A stretch of 64,000 nucleotides of DNA from Dyella sp. SG609 (GCF_012275375.1 NZ_JAAZQJ010000016.1:1-64000); one strand, 5' to 3'. Positions 16,559 through 31,623 are shown, numbered from the stretch's first letter. The notes: generated by a model from the sequence alone, not told the origin. A program made the numbers and translations.

Positions 16559-17560
16559 ATGCTCACCGCCTTCCTGTTCCTGCTCTCGGCCGGCGCGATC
16601 TACGTCGCCTGCGAATACTTCGTCAACGGCGTCGAGTGGTTCGGGCGCAAGCTCAACCTTGGCGCCACCGCCACCGGCACCGTGCTGGCCGCGTTCGGCA
16701 CGGCGCTGCCGGAAAGCGCCGTCACCTTCGTCGCGGTGGTGCTGGGCCGCACGCCCGAGCAGAAGGACATCGGCGTCGGCGCCGCGCTCGGCGGCCCGCT
16801 GGTGCTGGCGACGATCGCCTATGCGGTGGTCGGCCTGGCCTTGTGGGCCAATCGCCGCCGGCTGCAGCGCACCGACAACCTGGTGCGCGTGGAGCACGGA
16901 CGCCTGGCGCGCGACCAGGGCTGGTTCCTCGCCATCTTCGTGGTCAAGTGCGGCCTGGGCCTGATCGCGTTCGCGTGGAAGCCCTGGCTGGGCGTGCTGT
17001 TCCTGGCCGCGTACGGCCTGTACGTGTGGCGCGAGCTGCAGAACGCCGACACCGCGCCGGAAGAAGAGGAACTGGAGCCGCTGAAATTCCAGCCCAAGGC
17101 GCTGGACCCCGCGCTGTCGCGCGTGCTGCTGCAGACCACGCTGGCGCTGCTGGTGATCGCCTTCGCCTCGCATACCTTCGTCAAGCAGATCGAGGCGATC
17201 GGCCTGGCCCTGCAGCTGTCGCCGCACCTGGTGGCGCTGGTGCTGAGCCCGGTGGCGACCGAGCTGCCGGAGACGGTGAATGCGCTGATCTGGGTGCGCC
17301 AGGGCAAGGAGCGGCTGGCGCTGGCGAACATCTCCGGCGCCATGATGATCCAGGCCACCATTCCCAGCGCGCTGGCGATCTTCGCCACGCCGTGGCTGTT
17401 CGATGCGCCGCTGATGGTGGCCGGCGTGCTGACGGGCGTGGCGGTGATCGCGCTGTGGTGGCTGTTCCGCCGCGGCCGCGTGGATGCGCGCTGGATGGTG
17501 CCGGTGGGCGGCCTGTACGGCGTGTTCGCGCTGTACGTGGCCTGGCATTTCGCCGCGTGA
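16559..17560 (+). CDS. CaCA-family cation antiporter, likely Mn2+ (or Ca2+) efflux
   Basis: The 333-residue inner membrane protein has about ten hydrophobic segments and the two inverted alpha-repeats of the calcium/cation antiporter family: AAFGTALPESAVTF at about 41-54 and LSPVATELPETVNALI at about 231-246, both with the ion-binding Glu. It resembles YrbG/CaxA Na+(H+)/Ca2+ exchangers. The Mn2+ riboswitch leader suggests that the exported ion here is Mn2+. An acidic loop EEEELEPLKFQPKA splits the two halves. It appears to be transcribed alone. Confidence 0.85.
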   Translation: MLTAFLFLLSAGAIYVACEYFVNGVEWFGRKLNLGATATGTVLAAFGTALPESAVTFVAVVLGRTPEQKDIGVGAALGGPLVLATIAYAVVGLALWANRRRLQRTDNLVRVEHGRLARDQGWFLAIFVVKCGLGLIAFAWKPWLGVLFLAAYGLYVWRELQNADTAPEEEELEPLKFQPKALDPALSRVLLQTTLALLVIAFASHTFVKQIEAIGLALQLSPHLVALVLSPVATELPETVNALIWVRQGKERLALANISGAMMIQATIPSALAIFATPWLFDAPLMVAGVLTGVAVIALWWLFRRGRVDARWMVPVGGLYGVFALYVAWHFAA

Positions 17561-17567
17561 GCCGCGG

Positions 17568-17589
17568 GGCGCTGCCCACGGGCAGCGCC
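17568..17589 (+). terminator. Hairpin at the end of the antiporter gene
   Basis: GGCGCTGC and GCAGCGCC pair around CCACGG just after the stop codon. There is no T run, so it may be a weak or Rho-assisted terminator between two converging genes. Confidence 0.5.
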
Positions 17590-17591
17590 GT

Positions 17592-17933
17592 TCAGCCGTG
17601 GAAGCCGCTGCCGCCGCTGTAGAGCAGCCCGAAACAGGCTGCCACCAGCAGCAGGAGCACGGCGATCACCGAGGCCAGCCCCAGCAGCATGCCCCCGCCG
17701 GTGCGCGTGCGCCCGCGCACCAGCAGCACCACGGCCCATACCACCACCGCCACCGGCGGCAGCGGCCACAGCATGGCGTTGGTCTGCAGCACGGCGACTT
17801 CGCCGCCGATCATTACGGCCCAGGCGATGCCGATGCCGGCCCATAACGAGCCGCGCTGGTCGGGTGCCGGGCGCGGAGGAGTGGGCACCGGCGGCGCAGC
17901 GTTCTGGCCGGGGCCGGGCGACTGTTCGCTCAT
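17592..17933 (-). CDS. Small membrane protein, function unknown
   Basis: The 113-residue protein has a Pro-rich cytosolic N terminus (residues 1-26) and three hydrophobic helices at about 29-49, 51-71 and 83-106, with a positively charged loop RGRTRTGG between the last two. No family is recognised. Its start overlaps the stop of the radical SAM gene by four bases (ATGA), so the two are translationally coupled and it probably supports the same membrane process. Confidence 0.7.
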   Translation of the reverse strand: MSEQSPGPGQNAAPPVPTPPRPAPDQRGSLWAGIGIAWAVMIGGEVAVLQTNAMLWPLPPVAVVVWAVVLLVRGRTRTGGGMLLGLASVIAVLLLLVAACFGLLYSGGSGFHG

Positions 17934-19366
17934 GCGTTGCTCCTTTCGATGGCGCGCGCCTGTTCGATCTCCTGCCGCAAGACGCGCAGCTTCTGCGCCT
18001 TGTCGTCGCGATAGAACAGGTTGAAGGTATCGAACGGCACGATGCGCCCGTCCGGCTGCGCGATATGCACGCAGGATTTCTTCACCGCGCGCAGGTCGAA
18101 ACCGTGCGCGTCGATGAACTGCATGATCAGCACGCGGAACACGTTGCGGTACGACAAGTCGTTAGGCGCCTGCACCTGCGGCAGGCAGCACAGCAGGTCC
18201 GACAGCGAGCAGGCCTGCGATTCCGGCGAATGATTGGTGGCGAACAGCTCGAACACATGCGCGCGCAGTTCCTCGTCGCGCTCCACCACGATGGTGTTGC
18301 GGCCCTTGTTCACCAGGGTTTCCGGCGAGACGAAGCGGGTCAGCGGCAGCACCTGCTCGCCGAGCTTCAGCGCATAGGCCATGGCCAGGCAGTCCGGATT
18401 GCACGGCACCGGGATCAGGTCGTCGGGCTGGAACAGCGGGCTCTGTTCCAGGATGCGCCGGCGCACTTCGCTCAAGGTGAGGCGGTCGCGTTCCGGTTCG
18501 TAGCCTTCCAGCCGTCCGGCCGCCTGGATCGGCTGGAAAGTCACGCCGCGCACGCAGGGCTGGGTGAGGGCGAAGTCGATGATCTCGCCCAGCTCGCCGT
18601 CGTTGAGGCCTTTCTTCACCGTCACCACCAGGGTGGTGGAGATGTCGTGGCGGTTCAGATGCTCCAGCGCCTTCAGCCGCACGTCGCGCAGGCGGGCGCC
18701 GCGCAGGTCCTTGTGCACCTCGTCGCGCAGCGAATCGAACTGCAGGTACAGCTCGAAGCCCGGCAGGTACTCGGCCAGGCGCGCGGCGAAATCCGGCTCC
18801 TTGGCGATGCGCAGGCCGTTGGTGTTGACCATCAGGTGGCGGATCGGGCGTTGCCGCGCCGCGTCCAGGATGGCGAAGAAATCCGGATGCACGGTGGGTT
18901 CGCCGCCGGAGATCTGCACCACGTCCGGCTCGCCCTCGTTTGCCACCACCGCGTCGAGCATGCGCTCCACCGTGGCCAGATCGCGGAAGCCTGGGCGGTG
19001 CGGGCCGCTTTCGGCATAGCAGACCGGGCAGCGCAGATTGCAGTGGTCGGTGATCTCCACCAGCGTGAGGCAGGAGTGCTGCATGTGCTCCGGGCACAGA
19101 CCGCAGTCGTAGGGGCAGCCGTAGTGCTGCGGCGTGTTGAAGCGCTGCGGCAGTTCCGGCGGCTTGATATAGATCTCGCGGCACTGCCGGTAATACGCCG
19201 CGTCGTCGGCCAGCAGCACGCGTTCGCGGCCGTGCTGCGGACACCATTTCTCCAGATAGACGCGCTCGTCCTTGATCAGGATCTTCGCTTCGACCCGGCG
19301 CAGGCAGGTGCTGCAGATCGAGATCGCGCTGTCGTAGAACAGATACGGCCTTACCTTGGCTCCCAT
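17930..19366 (-). CDS. Radical SAM protein of the MJ0619/Tes-like class
   Basis: The 478-residue protein carries the radical SAM motif CNLRCPVC (C109, C113, C116) and the SAM-binding ISGGEP. It is preceded by a Cys-rich N-terminal region (C18, C21, C42, C84, C88, C91, C99) that opens YDSAISICSTCLRRVEAKIL. This N-terminal layout recalls archaeal MJ0619 and tetraether lipid synthase (Tes) and their bacterial relatives, which make C-C bonds or methylate unreactive carbons. More cysteines lie near the end (PCNPDC, CSLSDLLCC). The start overlaps the Lgt-like gene by 16 bases. A lipid substrate is inferred from that neighbour; the reaction is unknown. Confidence 0.78.
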   Translation of the reverse strand: MGAKVRPYLFYDSAISICSTCLRRVEAKILIKDERVYLEKWCPQHGRERVLLADDAAYYRQCREIYIKPPELPQRFNTPQHYGCPYDCGLCPEHMQHSCLTLVEITDHCNLRCPVCYAESGPHRPGFRDLATVERMLDAVVANEGEPDVVQISGGEPTVHPDFFAILDAARQRPIRHLMVNTNGLRIAKEPDFAARLAEYLPGFELYLQFDSLRDEVHKDLRGARLRDVRLKALEHLNRHDISTTLVVTVKKGLNDGELGEIIDFALTQPCVRGVTFQPIQAAGRLEGYEPERDRLTLSEVRRRILEQSPLFQPDDLIPVPCNPDCLAMAYALKLGEQVLPLTRFVSPETLVNKGRNTIVVERDEELRAHVFELFATNHSPESQACSLSDLLCCLPQVQAPNDLSYRNVFRVLIMQFIDAHGFDLRAVKKSCVHIAQPDGRIVPFDTFNLFYRDDKAQKLRVLRQEIEQARAIERSNA

Positions 19367-20142
19367 GCGCCTCTCCTGGCGAACAGCACCCGCAGGATGC
19401 GGGGCAGCTCGCGATGGTAATAAAGCAGTCCGGCCACGCACAGAAGCTGCAGGCCGGACAGCGCATGCAGATAGGCGTAGGGCAGGGGCTTGATGAATTC
19501 GACCAGCAGCCGGAACGACAGGTAACCGATCATGAAGGAGCGGAAGCGGTCGCCGGGTTCGGCCAGCGCCTGGCGGCGCGCATGGATCAGCGCGTACTGC
19601 GCCAGCAGGAAGGCGATCTCGTAGAGCTGGGTGGGATGCCGCGGCATGCCGTCGCCGAAGTCGACGCCCCAGGGCAGCGCGGTCGGGTTGCCATAGGTGT
19701 GATCGTTCAAGCCGGCCAGGAAGCAGCCGACGCGGCCGATGCACATGCCCACGGTCAGCGGCAGCACGAAGGCATCGCCGGTGGAGTTGCGCACGCCGGC
19801 GATCTTCTTGGCCAGTTCCACCCCGGCCAGGCCGCCGAGCAGGGCGCCGACGATGGACTTGCCCTCCAGCAGATGCCACAGGTTGGGGAAGTCGCGGAAG
19901 GCGGCCAGCGGATCGTCCAGCCAGAACGCCAGCTTGGCCCCCAGGGCCGCGCCGACGATGGCGCCGACGGCCACCCAGGCCACATGGTCGTCATGGCTGA
20001 AGGCCTGGGGCGCCAGCTTGCGGCGCGTCCACAGGAAGGTCCGGAAGCCGATGGCGTAGGCCAGGGCCTCGAACAGGGTATGCAGCGCGACCGGACTCAC
20101 CCTGGCCGGCCCGCCGCGCTCACGGCTCGACCGCGCTGGCAT
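19351..20142 (-). CDS. Lgt-like membrane protein
   Basis: The 263-residue protein has about seven hydrophobic segments and part of the prolipoprotein diacylglyceryl transferase signature: GRVGCFLAG (about 136-144) and RHPTQLYE (about 168-175). The HGG segment that holds the essential histidine of true Lgt is replaced by VGALLGG, so it is probably a paralogue and not the cell's Lgt. It is transcribed with the radical SAM gene and overlaps it by 16 bases. The N terminus is uncertain: ATG 20142 overlaps the upstream gene by 23 bases, while GTG 20100 would start right at the first membrane segment. Confidence 0.78.
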   Translation of the reverse strand: MPARSSRERGGPARVSPVALHTLFEALAYAIGFRTFLWTRRKLAPQAFSHDDHVAWVAVGAIVGAALGAKLAFWLDDPLAAFRDFPNLWHLLEGKSIVGALLGGLAGVELAKKIAGVRNSTGDAFVLPLTVGMCIGRVGCFLAGLNDHTYGNPTALPWGVDFGDGMPRHPTQLYEIAFLLAQYALIHARRQALAEPGDRFRSFMIGYLSFRLLVEFIKPLPYAYLHALSGLQLLCVAGLLYYHRELPRILRVLFARRGAWEPR

Positions 20143-20884
20143 CCAGGCGGGTCAGTTCCTGCTTGGCGGCCTTCAGCCAGGGCTGTTCCTTGCGGCGGTA
20201 GTAGCCGGGCATCAGCTTGGCGCGGCGCAGCTGCGCCTCGAATACCTCGCGCGCCTCGGAGTGGCGCTGGTGCCGGCCCAGCAGGCGGCCGTAGCGGAAG
20301 CGGCCTTCCTCACCGGGGTAGCTGTCCGCCAGCACGCGGTATTCCTCCAGCGCCGCCTCGGTGTCGCCCAGTTCCTCCAGGCAGCGGGCGTAGAGCAGGT
20401 GGCCTTCACTGGACTTGAAGCCTGGGTTGGCCCCGATCAGCGCCTCCAGCGTGTGCCGCGCCTTGGCCGGGTCGCCGCCTTCGGCCTGGGCCCGGGCCAG
20501 GCCCAGCATGAAGCCCGGCTCGGTGGCGTACATGCCGGTGAGCAGGCTCTGGAACAGCTCCTGCGCATTGGCGTAGTCGCCCAGCTCCAGGCATTCCTCG
20601 GCCAGCCGGCGGCGGTTGTCGATGGTGTTGCTCAGCTCCAGCCGGCGCTGCAGCTCACGGCGGCGGCGCTGCGGGTCGATCACCTGCAGCGCCTTGCTGG
20701 CGGCCTTGCGGCCGCGCGGGTCATGGCGCAGGTCGGGCAGCACGGCGGCGAGGACATAGACCGCCACGGCCAGGTAGGAACCGATCAGGATCAGCCAGAT
20801 CCAGTACATCGGCCGCCCGCTGCGCACCACGTGCACGGCGCAGCCGATCTGAAGGGCCAGGGACAACATGACGACGACGGGCAT
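20120..20884 (-). CDS. Membrane-anchored TPR protein
   Basis: The 254-residue protein begins with two hydrophobic segments (about 1-18 and 26-50), followed by a soluble region with three to four TPR-like helix pairs (RLAEECLELGDYANAQELFQ, YARCLEELGDTEAALEEYRV, RYGRLLGRHQRHSEAREVFE). Such proteins usually hold protein complexes at the inner membrane. AAGGAGAG precedes ATG 20884. It is first in the minus-strand set with the Lgt-like and radical SAM genes and overlaps the former by 23 bases, or is 19 bases away, depending on the start used. Function unknown. Confidence 0.75.
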   Translation of the reverse strand: MPVVVMLSLALQIGCAVHVVRSGRPMYWIWLILIGSYLAVAVYVLAAVLPDLRHDPRGRKAASKALQVIDPQRRRRELQRRLELSNTIDNRRRLAEECLELGDYANAQELFQSLLTGMYATEPGFMLGLARAQAEGGDPAKARHTLEALIGANPGFKSSEGHLLYARCLEELGDTEAALEEYRVLADSYPGEEGRFRYGRLLGRHQRHSEAREVFEAQLRRAKLMPGYYRRKEQPWLKAAKQELTRLDASAVEP

Positions 20885-20966
20885 GCCCTCTCCTTAGGAT
20901 GCAAGCGGTCGAAGTCCTTGATGCTACGCGAACGCGGGTTACCCGGGGAATCCACCCCGGGGTATG

Positions 20967-21662
20967 TCAGCCGCGGTGCGCCGCGTTGCGGTCGCGGTCC
21001 GCGCCGAGCTTGCGGTCCAGCGAGCCGAACAGCTTCTTGAAGGCGCGGGCGAACTTGCCGCGCTTGGTCTTGCGCAGCTTTTCCTCCTCGCTGGTGAGCC
21101 AGGCCACCTGGATCACCCGGCGCTCGCCCTCGTAGGGCAGGTGGCCGTGGAAGGAGTTGTCGCAGCGCTTGAACACCGCGAACTCGCCGTACAGCGGCTT
21201 GAGTTCGGGCGCGACGATGTCGTCGATATTGTCGATGCTGCCCAGGAAGCGCAGGCAGCCGTCGCTGGTGTCCGGCCACTGCGTGTTGAGGTAGAGCAGG
21301 GCGGTGGCGACCTTGGACTTGCTGTCGGTGTGGATGGTGCCGTGGCGCTTGTTGAGCGAGCGGCACAGGGTGACCAGGGTGGGGTACTGGCCCAGGTTCT
21401 CTATCCCTAGGCGCTTGCCGATCGCGCCGGCGAATTCCGGCGTGGTCAGGCGCTCGACCAGGGCGTTGACGGTGGGGCCGCAGTCGCTGGCGTCGTAGGG
21501 AAAGAAGCCGGCGCTGGCGTAGCGCGGGAAATCGCGTTCCAGGTCGGTGCGCGACTCGTCCGGCAGCTGCCCGTGGGCGATCAGGAACGGGAAGGGCTCC
21601 AGCCTGATATCCGTGTCCGGTCGGTCGAGGCGGGCAGGATCGAGCAGAACGGCGGCGCTCAT
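20967..21662 (-). CDS. 2-oxoglutarate/Fe(II) oxygenase, prolyl-hydroxylase-like
   Basis: The 231-residue protein has a double-stranded beta-helix with metal ligands in RHGTIHTDSKSK (HxD) and the later NSFHGHLPYEGERRVIQVAW, where the distal His and the 2-oxoglutarate-binding Arg fit the family. The C terminus is basic (KLRKTKRGKFARAFKKLFGS), perhaps for nucleic acid or membrane contact. ATG 21662 is preferred because AAGGAG lies about 12 bases upstream; the ATG at 21674 directly abuts that site. Substrate unknown. It precedes the TPR/Lgt-like/radical SAM genes by 82 bases and may be co-transcribed. Confidence 0.75.
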   Translation of the reverse strand: MSAAVLLDPARLDRPDTDIRLEPFPFLIAHGQLPDESRTDLERDFPRYASAGFFPYDASDCGPTVNALVERLTTPEFAGAIGKRLGIENLGQYPTLVTLCRSLNKRHGTIHTDSKSKVATALLYLNTQWPDTSDGCLRFLGSIDNIDDIVAPELKPLYGEFAVFKRCDNSFHGHLPYEGERRVIQVAWLTSEEEKLRKTKRGKFARAFKKLFGSLDRKLGADRDRNAAHRG

Positions 21663-21889
21663 GGGCGTGTGCATCTCCTTTGGAACGGGCGCTAGTGTAG
21701 CGCCTGTCCTGTCGTCCGGCGGACAAGAACACGCCACGTTCACGGCGGTGTCAGCGGTAGAGATCGGTGGACAGAACAGGCCTTCGCACCTATCATTGCG
21801 ACCCGCCCAAAGACTTTCCTCGACCAAGGTCCACAAGCCAGCTGGTAGCGGCTTGCGGACTTTGCTGCACCTAAAAGGCGGCCCCCTCC

Positions 21890-23017
<1,128 letters not shown>

Positions 23018-23018
23018 G

Positions 23019-26242
<3,224 letters not shown>

Positions 26243-26246
<4 letters not shown>

Positions 26247-26719
26247 GTCGCGCCCCTATCACCAAACTGGGTTCCGAGCGCCTGCGCGCGGAACTGGAAC
26301 GGCTGAAGTCCGTGGACCGGCCGCGCATCATCGCGGCCATCGCCGAGGCGCGCGCGCACGGCGACCTGAAGGAAAACGCCGAATACCACGCGGCGCGCGA
26401 GCAGCAGAGCTTCACCGAGGGACGCATCGCCGAACTCGAAGCCGCGCTGTCCACCGCCGAGGTGATCGACGTCACCCGTCTCAATCCCGGTTCGCGCGTG
26501 GTGTTCGGCGCCATCGTGGACCTGGAAGACGAGGACAGCGGCGAGGCGGTGACCTACCAGATCGTCGGCGACCTGGAGGCGGACATCAAACAGCGCCTGA
26601 TCGCGGTGTCTTCGCCGATCGCCCGCGCGCTGATCGGCAAGAGCGCGGACGACAGCTTCGAGTTCCAGGCGCCGAACGGGACGAAGCGGTATGTGATCAC
26701 CGGGGTGCGCTACAACTGA
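26243..26719 (+). CDS. greA: Transcription elongation factor GreA
   Basis: The 158-residue factor rescues backtracked RNA polymerase by stimulating transcript cleavage. The N-terminal coiled coil has the acidic tip signature [20 protein letters not shown] (about 32-51), with the key Asp/Glu pair in DLKENAEY, and the C-terminal FKBP-like domain contains [20 protein letters not shown]. The ATG overlaps carB by four bases, so expression follows carbamoyl phosphate synthase. A perfect hairpin follows the stop. Confidence 0.98.
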
Positions 26720-26726
26720 CGTGGCT

Positions 26727-26753
26727 GGGGGCGCGAGGTTTTCCTCGCGCCCC
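26727..26753 (+). terminator. Hairpin after greA
   Basis: GGGGCGCGAGG pairs with CCTCGCGCCCC around a TTTT loop. No T run follows, so it may act as an mRNA end stabiliser more than an intrinsic terminator. Confidence 0.55.
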
Positions 26754-26759
26754 TCAGCC

Positions 26760-26893
26760 CGTCATCCCGGCGCAGGCCGGGATCCAGTGGCGACTCCGTC
26801 TGGTGGTCGCTACTGACTTCAAGGGCTGAGCTTGTGACGTTCGTGTCCTATCCAGCGCCTCGCTACTGGATCCCGGCCTACGCCGGGATGACG
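26760..26893. repeat. Interspersed repeat family B, copy 2
   Basis: It has the same arms as the copies at 8431 and 50835, but with C in place of T in the ATTCC core on the left arm (CGTCATCCCGGCGCAGGCCG) and the matching G on the right arm (GCCGGGATGACG). The paired changes keep the hairpins intact. Confidence 0.82.
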
Positions 26894-26937
26894 CTGTAGG
26901 AAGTGCCCATAGGTTGGCGACACAAAACCCAGGCAAT

Positions 26938-26966
26938 AAAAAAGGGCCGCTGATGCGGCCCTTTTT
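26938..26966 (-). terminator. Bidirectional terminator after rpmJ
   Basis: GGGCCGC pairs with GCGGCCC around TGAT, flanked by A and T runs on both sides. It can end rpmJ on the minus strand and any read-through from greA on the plus strand. Confidence 0.88.
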
Positions 26967-26987
26967 ATGACTCGTCGCGGCTGAAAC

Positions 26988-27113
26988 TCAGCGCTGACGG
27001 GCCTTGAAACGCGGGTTGCTCTTGCAGATCACGAACACCTTGCCGCGACGGCGCACAACCTTGCAGTCACGGTGCCGCTGCTTGGCGGACTTCAAAGAGG
27101 AAAGCACCTTCAC
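26988..27113 (-). CDS. rpmJ: 50S ribosomal protein L36, cysteine-poor (C-) form
   Basis: The 41-residue basic protein reads [17 protein letters not shown] and then [19 protein letters not shown], ending KARQR. It matches the zinc-independent L36 type (like E. coli YkgO), keeping only two of the zinc-site cysteines. Translation starts with GTG 27113, six bases after AGGAG. It stands alone, away from the main ribosomal protein operon. It would bind 23S rRNA in the large subunit without needing zinc. Confidence 0.95.
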   Translation of the reverse strand: MKVLSSLKSAKQRHRDCKVVRRRGKVFVICKSNPRFKARQR

Positions 27114-27189
27114 GGCCAGCTCCTGACACTAACGGGAAAAGACAAGCTCGCAAGTGTAGCTGCTTGATTGCCCTGGAACAAGTACGTCC

Positions 27190-28104
27190 TCACAACAAAT
27201 TCGGTACGGAGCGCGCCTCGGCCACCAGGGATAGGAACTGGGCCAGCACCGGGGAGGCGTCGTCGCGGCGGCTGGCCACGGCCAGCAGCATGTAGGCGTC
27301 CGGGTCTTCCAGCTGTACGTAGCTGACCCCGGCCAGGGCCACCGAGCACATCGAGGCGGGAATCAGCGCCAGCCCCATGCCGGCGGCCACCAGCATCAGC
27401 AAACCGTTGATCTGCTGGGCGTGCTGGCGGATCAGCGGGTGGAAATCGGCCTTGGCGGCGATCAGGGTCAGGCGGTCGTACAGGGTGGCGGCCAGCTCGC
27501 GCGGCTGCACCACGAAGGGGGCGTCGGCCACTTCGCGCAGCCAGATCTTGCGGCGCGCGGCCAGCGGATGCTCGGAGGGCAGGGCCAGCAGCAGGGGTTC
27601 GCGGTCGATCTCGTCGATGCGCAGGGTGTGGGTGTCCGCCTCGTGCCTGGGCAGGTCGCGCACGAAGCCCACGTCCAGCTCGCCGGCCAGCAGGGCGGCG
27701 AACTGCGGCTCGGTATACATCTCGCTGAGGATCACCCGCACGTGCGGCGCGTGGCGCCCGTAGCGCAGCAGGGTCTGGGGCAGGGAAGGGTGGAAGGTCA
27801 CCGACACGGTGTAGGCCAGCCGCAGCTGCCCGCTGAAGCCCGCCGCGGCCTGCGAGACCTGGCTGCGCGCCTCGTCGGCCTTGGCCAGGATCTGCCGGGC
27901 CTGCTCCAGGAACACGCGGCCGGGTTCGGTCAGGGCCACGTTGCGCTTGTCGCGGTCGAGCAGGCGCACGCCCAGGTCCGCTTCCAGCGCCTGGATCTGC
28001 TGGGACAGCGGCGGCTGGGAGATATGCAGGCGCTGCGAGGCCCGGGTGAAGCTGAGTTCCTCGGCCACGGCGACGAAGTAGCGGAGCTGGCGGAAATCGA
28101 ACAT
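27190..28104 (-). CDS. LysR-family transcriptional regulator
   Basis: The 304-residue regulator has an N-terminal winged helix (FRQLRYFVAVAEELSFTRAS, then LHISQPPLSQQIQALEADLG) and a periplasmic-binding-like effector domain (about 90-295). The sequence resembles the CatR/BenM-like class that regulates aromatic or acid catabolism, but the effector is unknown. No divergent partner gene is adjacent; the next gene, fadH, lies 230 bases beyond its start on the same strand. The region upstream of the start is AT-rich (ATATAAG, AATATATATT), a plausible promoter and autoregulatory site. Confidence 0.9.
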   Translation of the reverse strand: MFDFRQLRYFVAVAEELSFTRASQRLHISQPPLSQQIQALEADLGVRLLDRDKRNVALTEPGRVFLEQARQILAKADEARSQVSQAAAGFSGQLRLAYTVSVTFHPSLPQTLLRYGRHAPHVRVILSEMYTEPQFAALLAGELDVGFVRDLPRHEADTHTLRIDEIDREPLLLALPSEHPLAARRKIWLREVADAPFVVQPRELAATLYDRLTLIAAKADFHPLIRQHAQQINGLLMLVAAGMGLALIPASMCSVALAGVSYVQLEDPDAYMLLAVASRRDDASPVLAQFLSLVAEARSVPNLL

Positions 28105-28335
28105 ATAGGGTTTACATATAAGAATCGTCCGAAATATATATTGGCCGATGCGGTCTGTCGAACCTATGCTTCCGTTCGTCCCGCCACCGTCCCCTCCCCC
28201 CAGGTGGCGGCGACCCTCGCCCCGCAGCGACGCTACCCCCGCGATACCCGGCCCCCTCCCCCTGGCCCGCTATCGACGCGTCGTCTAGCGGGGCGCTTTC
28301 TTTTCTGCTCCCCGGAAACGCGACTGACCAGCCCC

Positions 28336-30735
<2,400 letters not shown>

Positions 30736-30777
30736 TCAACGCGTTAACATAGTGGTTTGCCCGCCGCCGGAGCCCCC

Positions 30778-31458
30778 ATGAGTCCCTCGACCCCCGTTCC
30801 CGTGCTGACCATCGACGGGCCCTCGGGATCCGGGAAAGGCACCATCAGCCGGTTGGTGGCCGAGCACCTGGGCTGGCGCCTGCTCGATTCCGGCGCGCTC
30901 TACCGCGCGGTCGGCTACGCCGCCGGCATGGAAGGGCTGGACCTGTCCGACGCCGAGGCTGTGACCCGCTGCGCCCAGCACGTGAAGATCCGCTTCCAGG
31001 CCGCCCCGGACGGCGGCGACACCCACGTGCTGGTCAACGGCCACGACGCCACCGACGAACTGCGCACCGAGACCGCCGGCGCGGCGGCCTCGGCCATCGC
31101 CTCGATCCCCTCGGTGCGGGCTGCCCTGGTCGACCTGCAGCTGGGCTTCCGCAAGGCGCCGGGCCTGGTCGCCGACGGGCGCGACATGGGCACCGTGATC
31201 TTCCCGGACGCCCCCTACAAGGTGTTCCTGACCGCCAGCGCCGCCGAACGGGCGAAAAGGCGCTATAAACAGTTGAAAGCAAAGGGTCTCAGCGTTACAC
31301 TCTCCGGCCTTCAGCGAGAGATTGAAGCGCGCGATGCCAGGGATGCCTCCCGGACCGTCGCGCCGCTCAAGCCCGCCGACGATGCGGTCCTGGTGGATAC
31401 CACCGGCATGGGCATCGACGACGTCGTCGCGAAAGTACTTGCCGTCCTGCAGCCCTAG
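30778..31458 (+). CDS. cmk: Cytidylate kinase Cmk
   Basis: The 226-residue enzyme phosphorylates CMP and dCMP with ATP. The P-loop is [12 protein letters not shown] at about 10-21, followed by [27 protein letters not shown] and the LID segment [15 protein letters not shown] 30778 is chosen because GGAG lies six bases upstream; an earlier frame start is weaker. It precedes rpsA, the conserved cmk-rpsA-ihfB order of proteobacteria, although a terminator separates it from rpsA. Confidence 0.98.
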   Translation: MSPSTPVPVLTIDGPSGSGKGTISRLVAEHLGWRLLDSGALYRAVGYAAGMEGLDLSDAEAVTRCAQHVKIRFQAAPDGGDTHVLVNGHDATDELRTETAGAAASAIASIPSVRAALVDLQLGFRKAPGLVADGRDMGTVIFPDAPYKVFLTASAAERAKRRYKQLKAKGLSVTLSGLQREIEARDARDASRTVAPLKPADDAVLVDTTGMGIDDVVAKVLAVLQP

Positions 31459-31481
31459 GGCTGCGCGAAGGCATCAAGGCG

Positions 31482-31502
31482 CCCCGCCTCGAGCGGGGTT
31501 TT
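31482..31502 (+). terminator. Terminator between cmk and rpsA
   Basis: CCCCGC pairs with GCGGGG around CTCGA and is followed by TTTT. Read-through or a promoter in the next 120 bases must serve rpsA. Confidence 0.75.
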
Positions 31503-31623
31503 GGTCAACGGTGCCGAAGGGGATCCTCCTCTGTAGACACCCACAACCGGTGGGCCGATCCACATTGCGCAAACTTTCCCATGCGCGCGGTGGAGCAGGC
31601 CTTTTCTCATTTCTGGAATCAAC

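Noticed and set aside
19351-20142. Calling this gene the cell's prolipoprotein diacylglyceryl transferase (lgt)
   Set aside because: The HGG region with the essential histidine is replaced by VGALLGG, and the neighbours differ from the usual lgt-thyA context. Lgt-like is the safer call.
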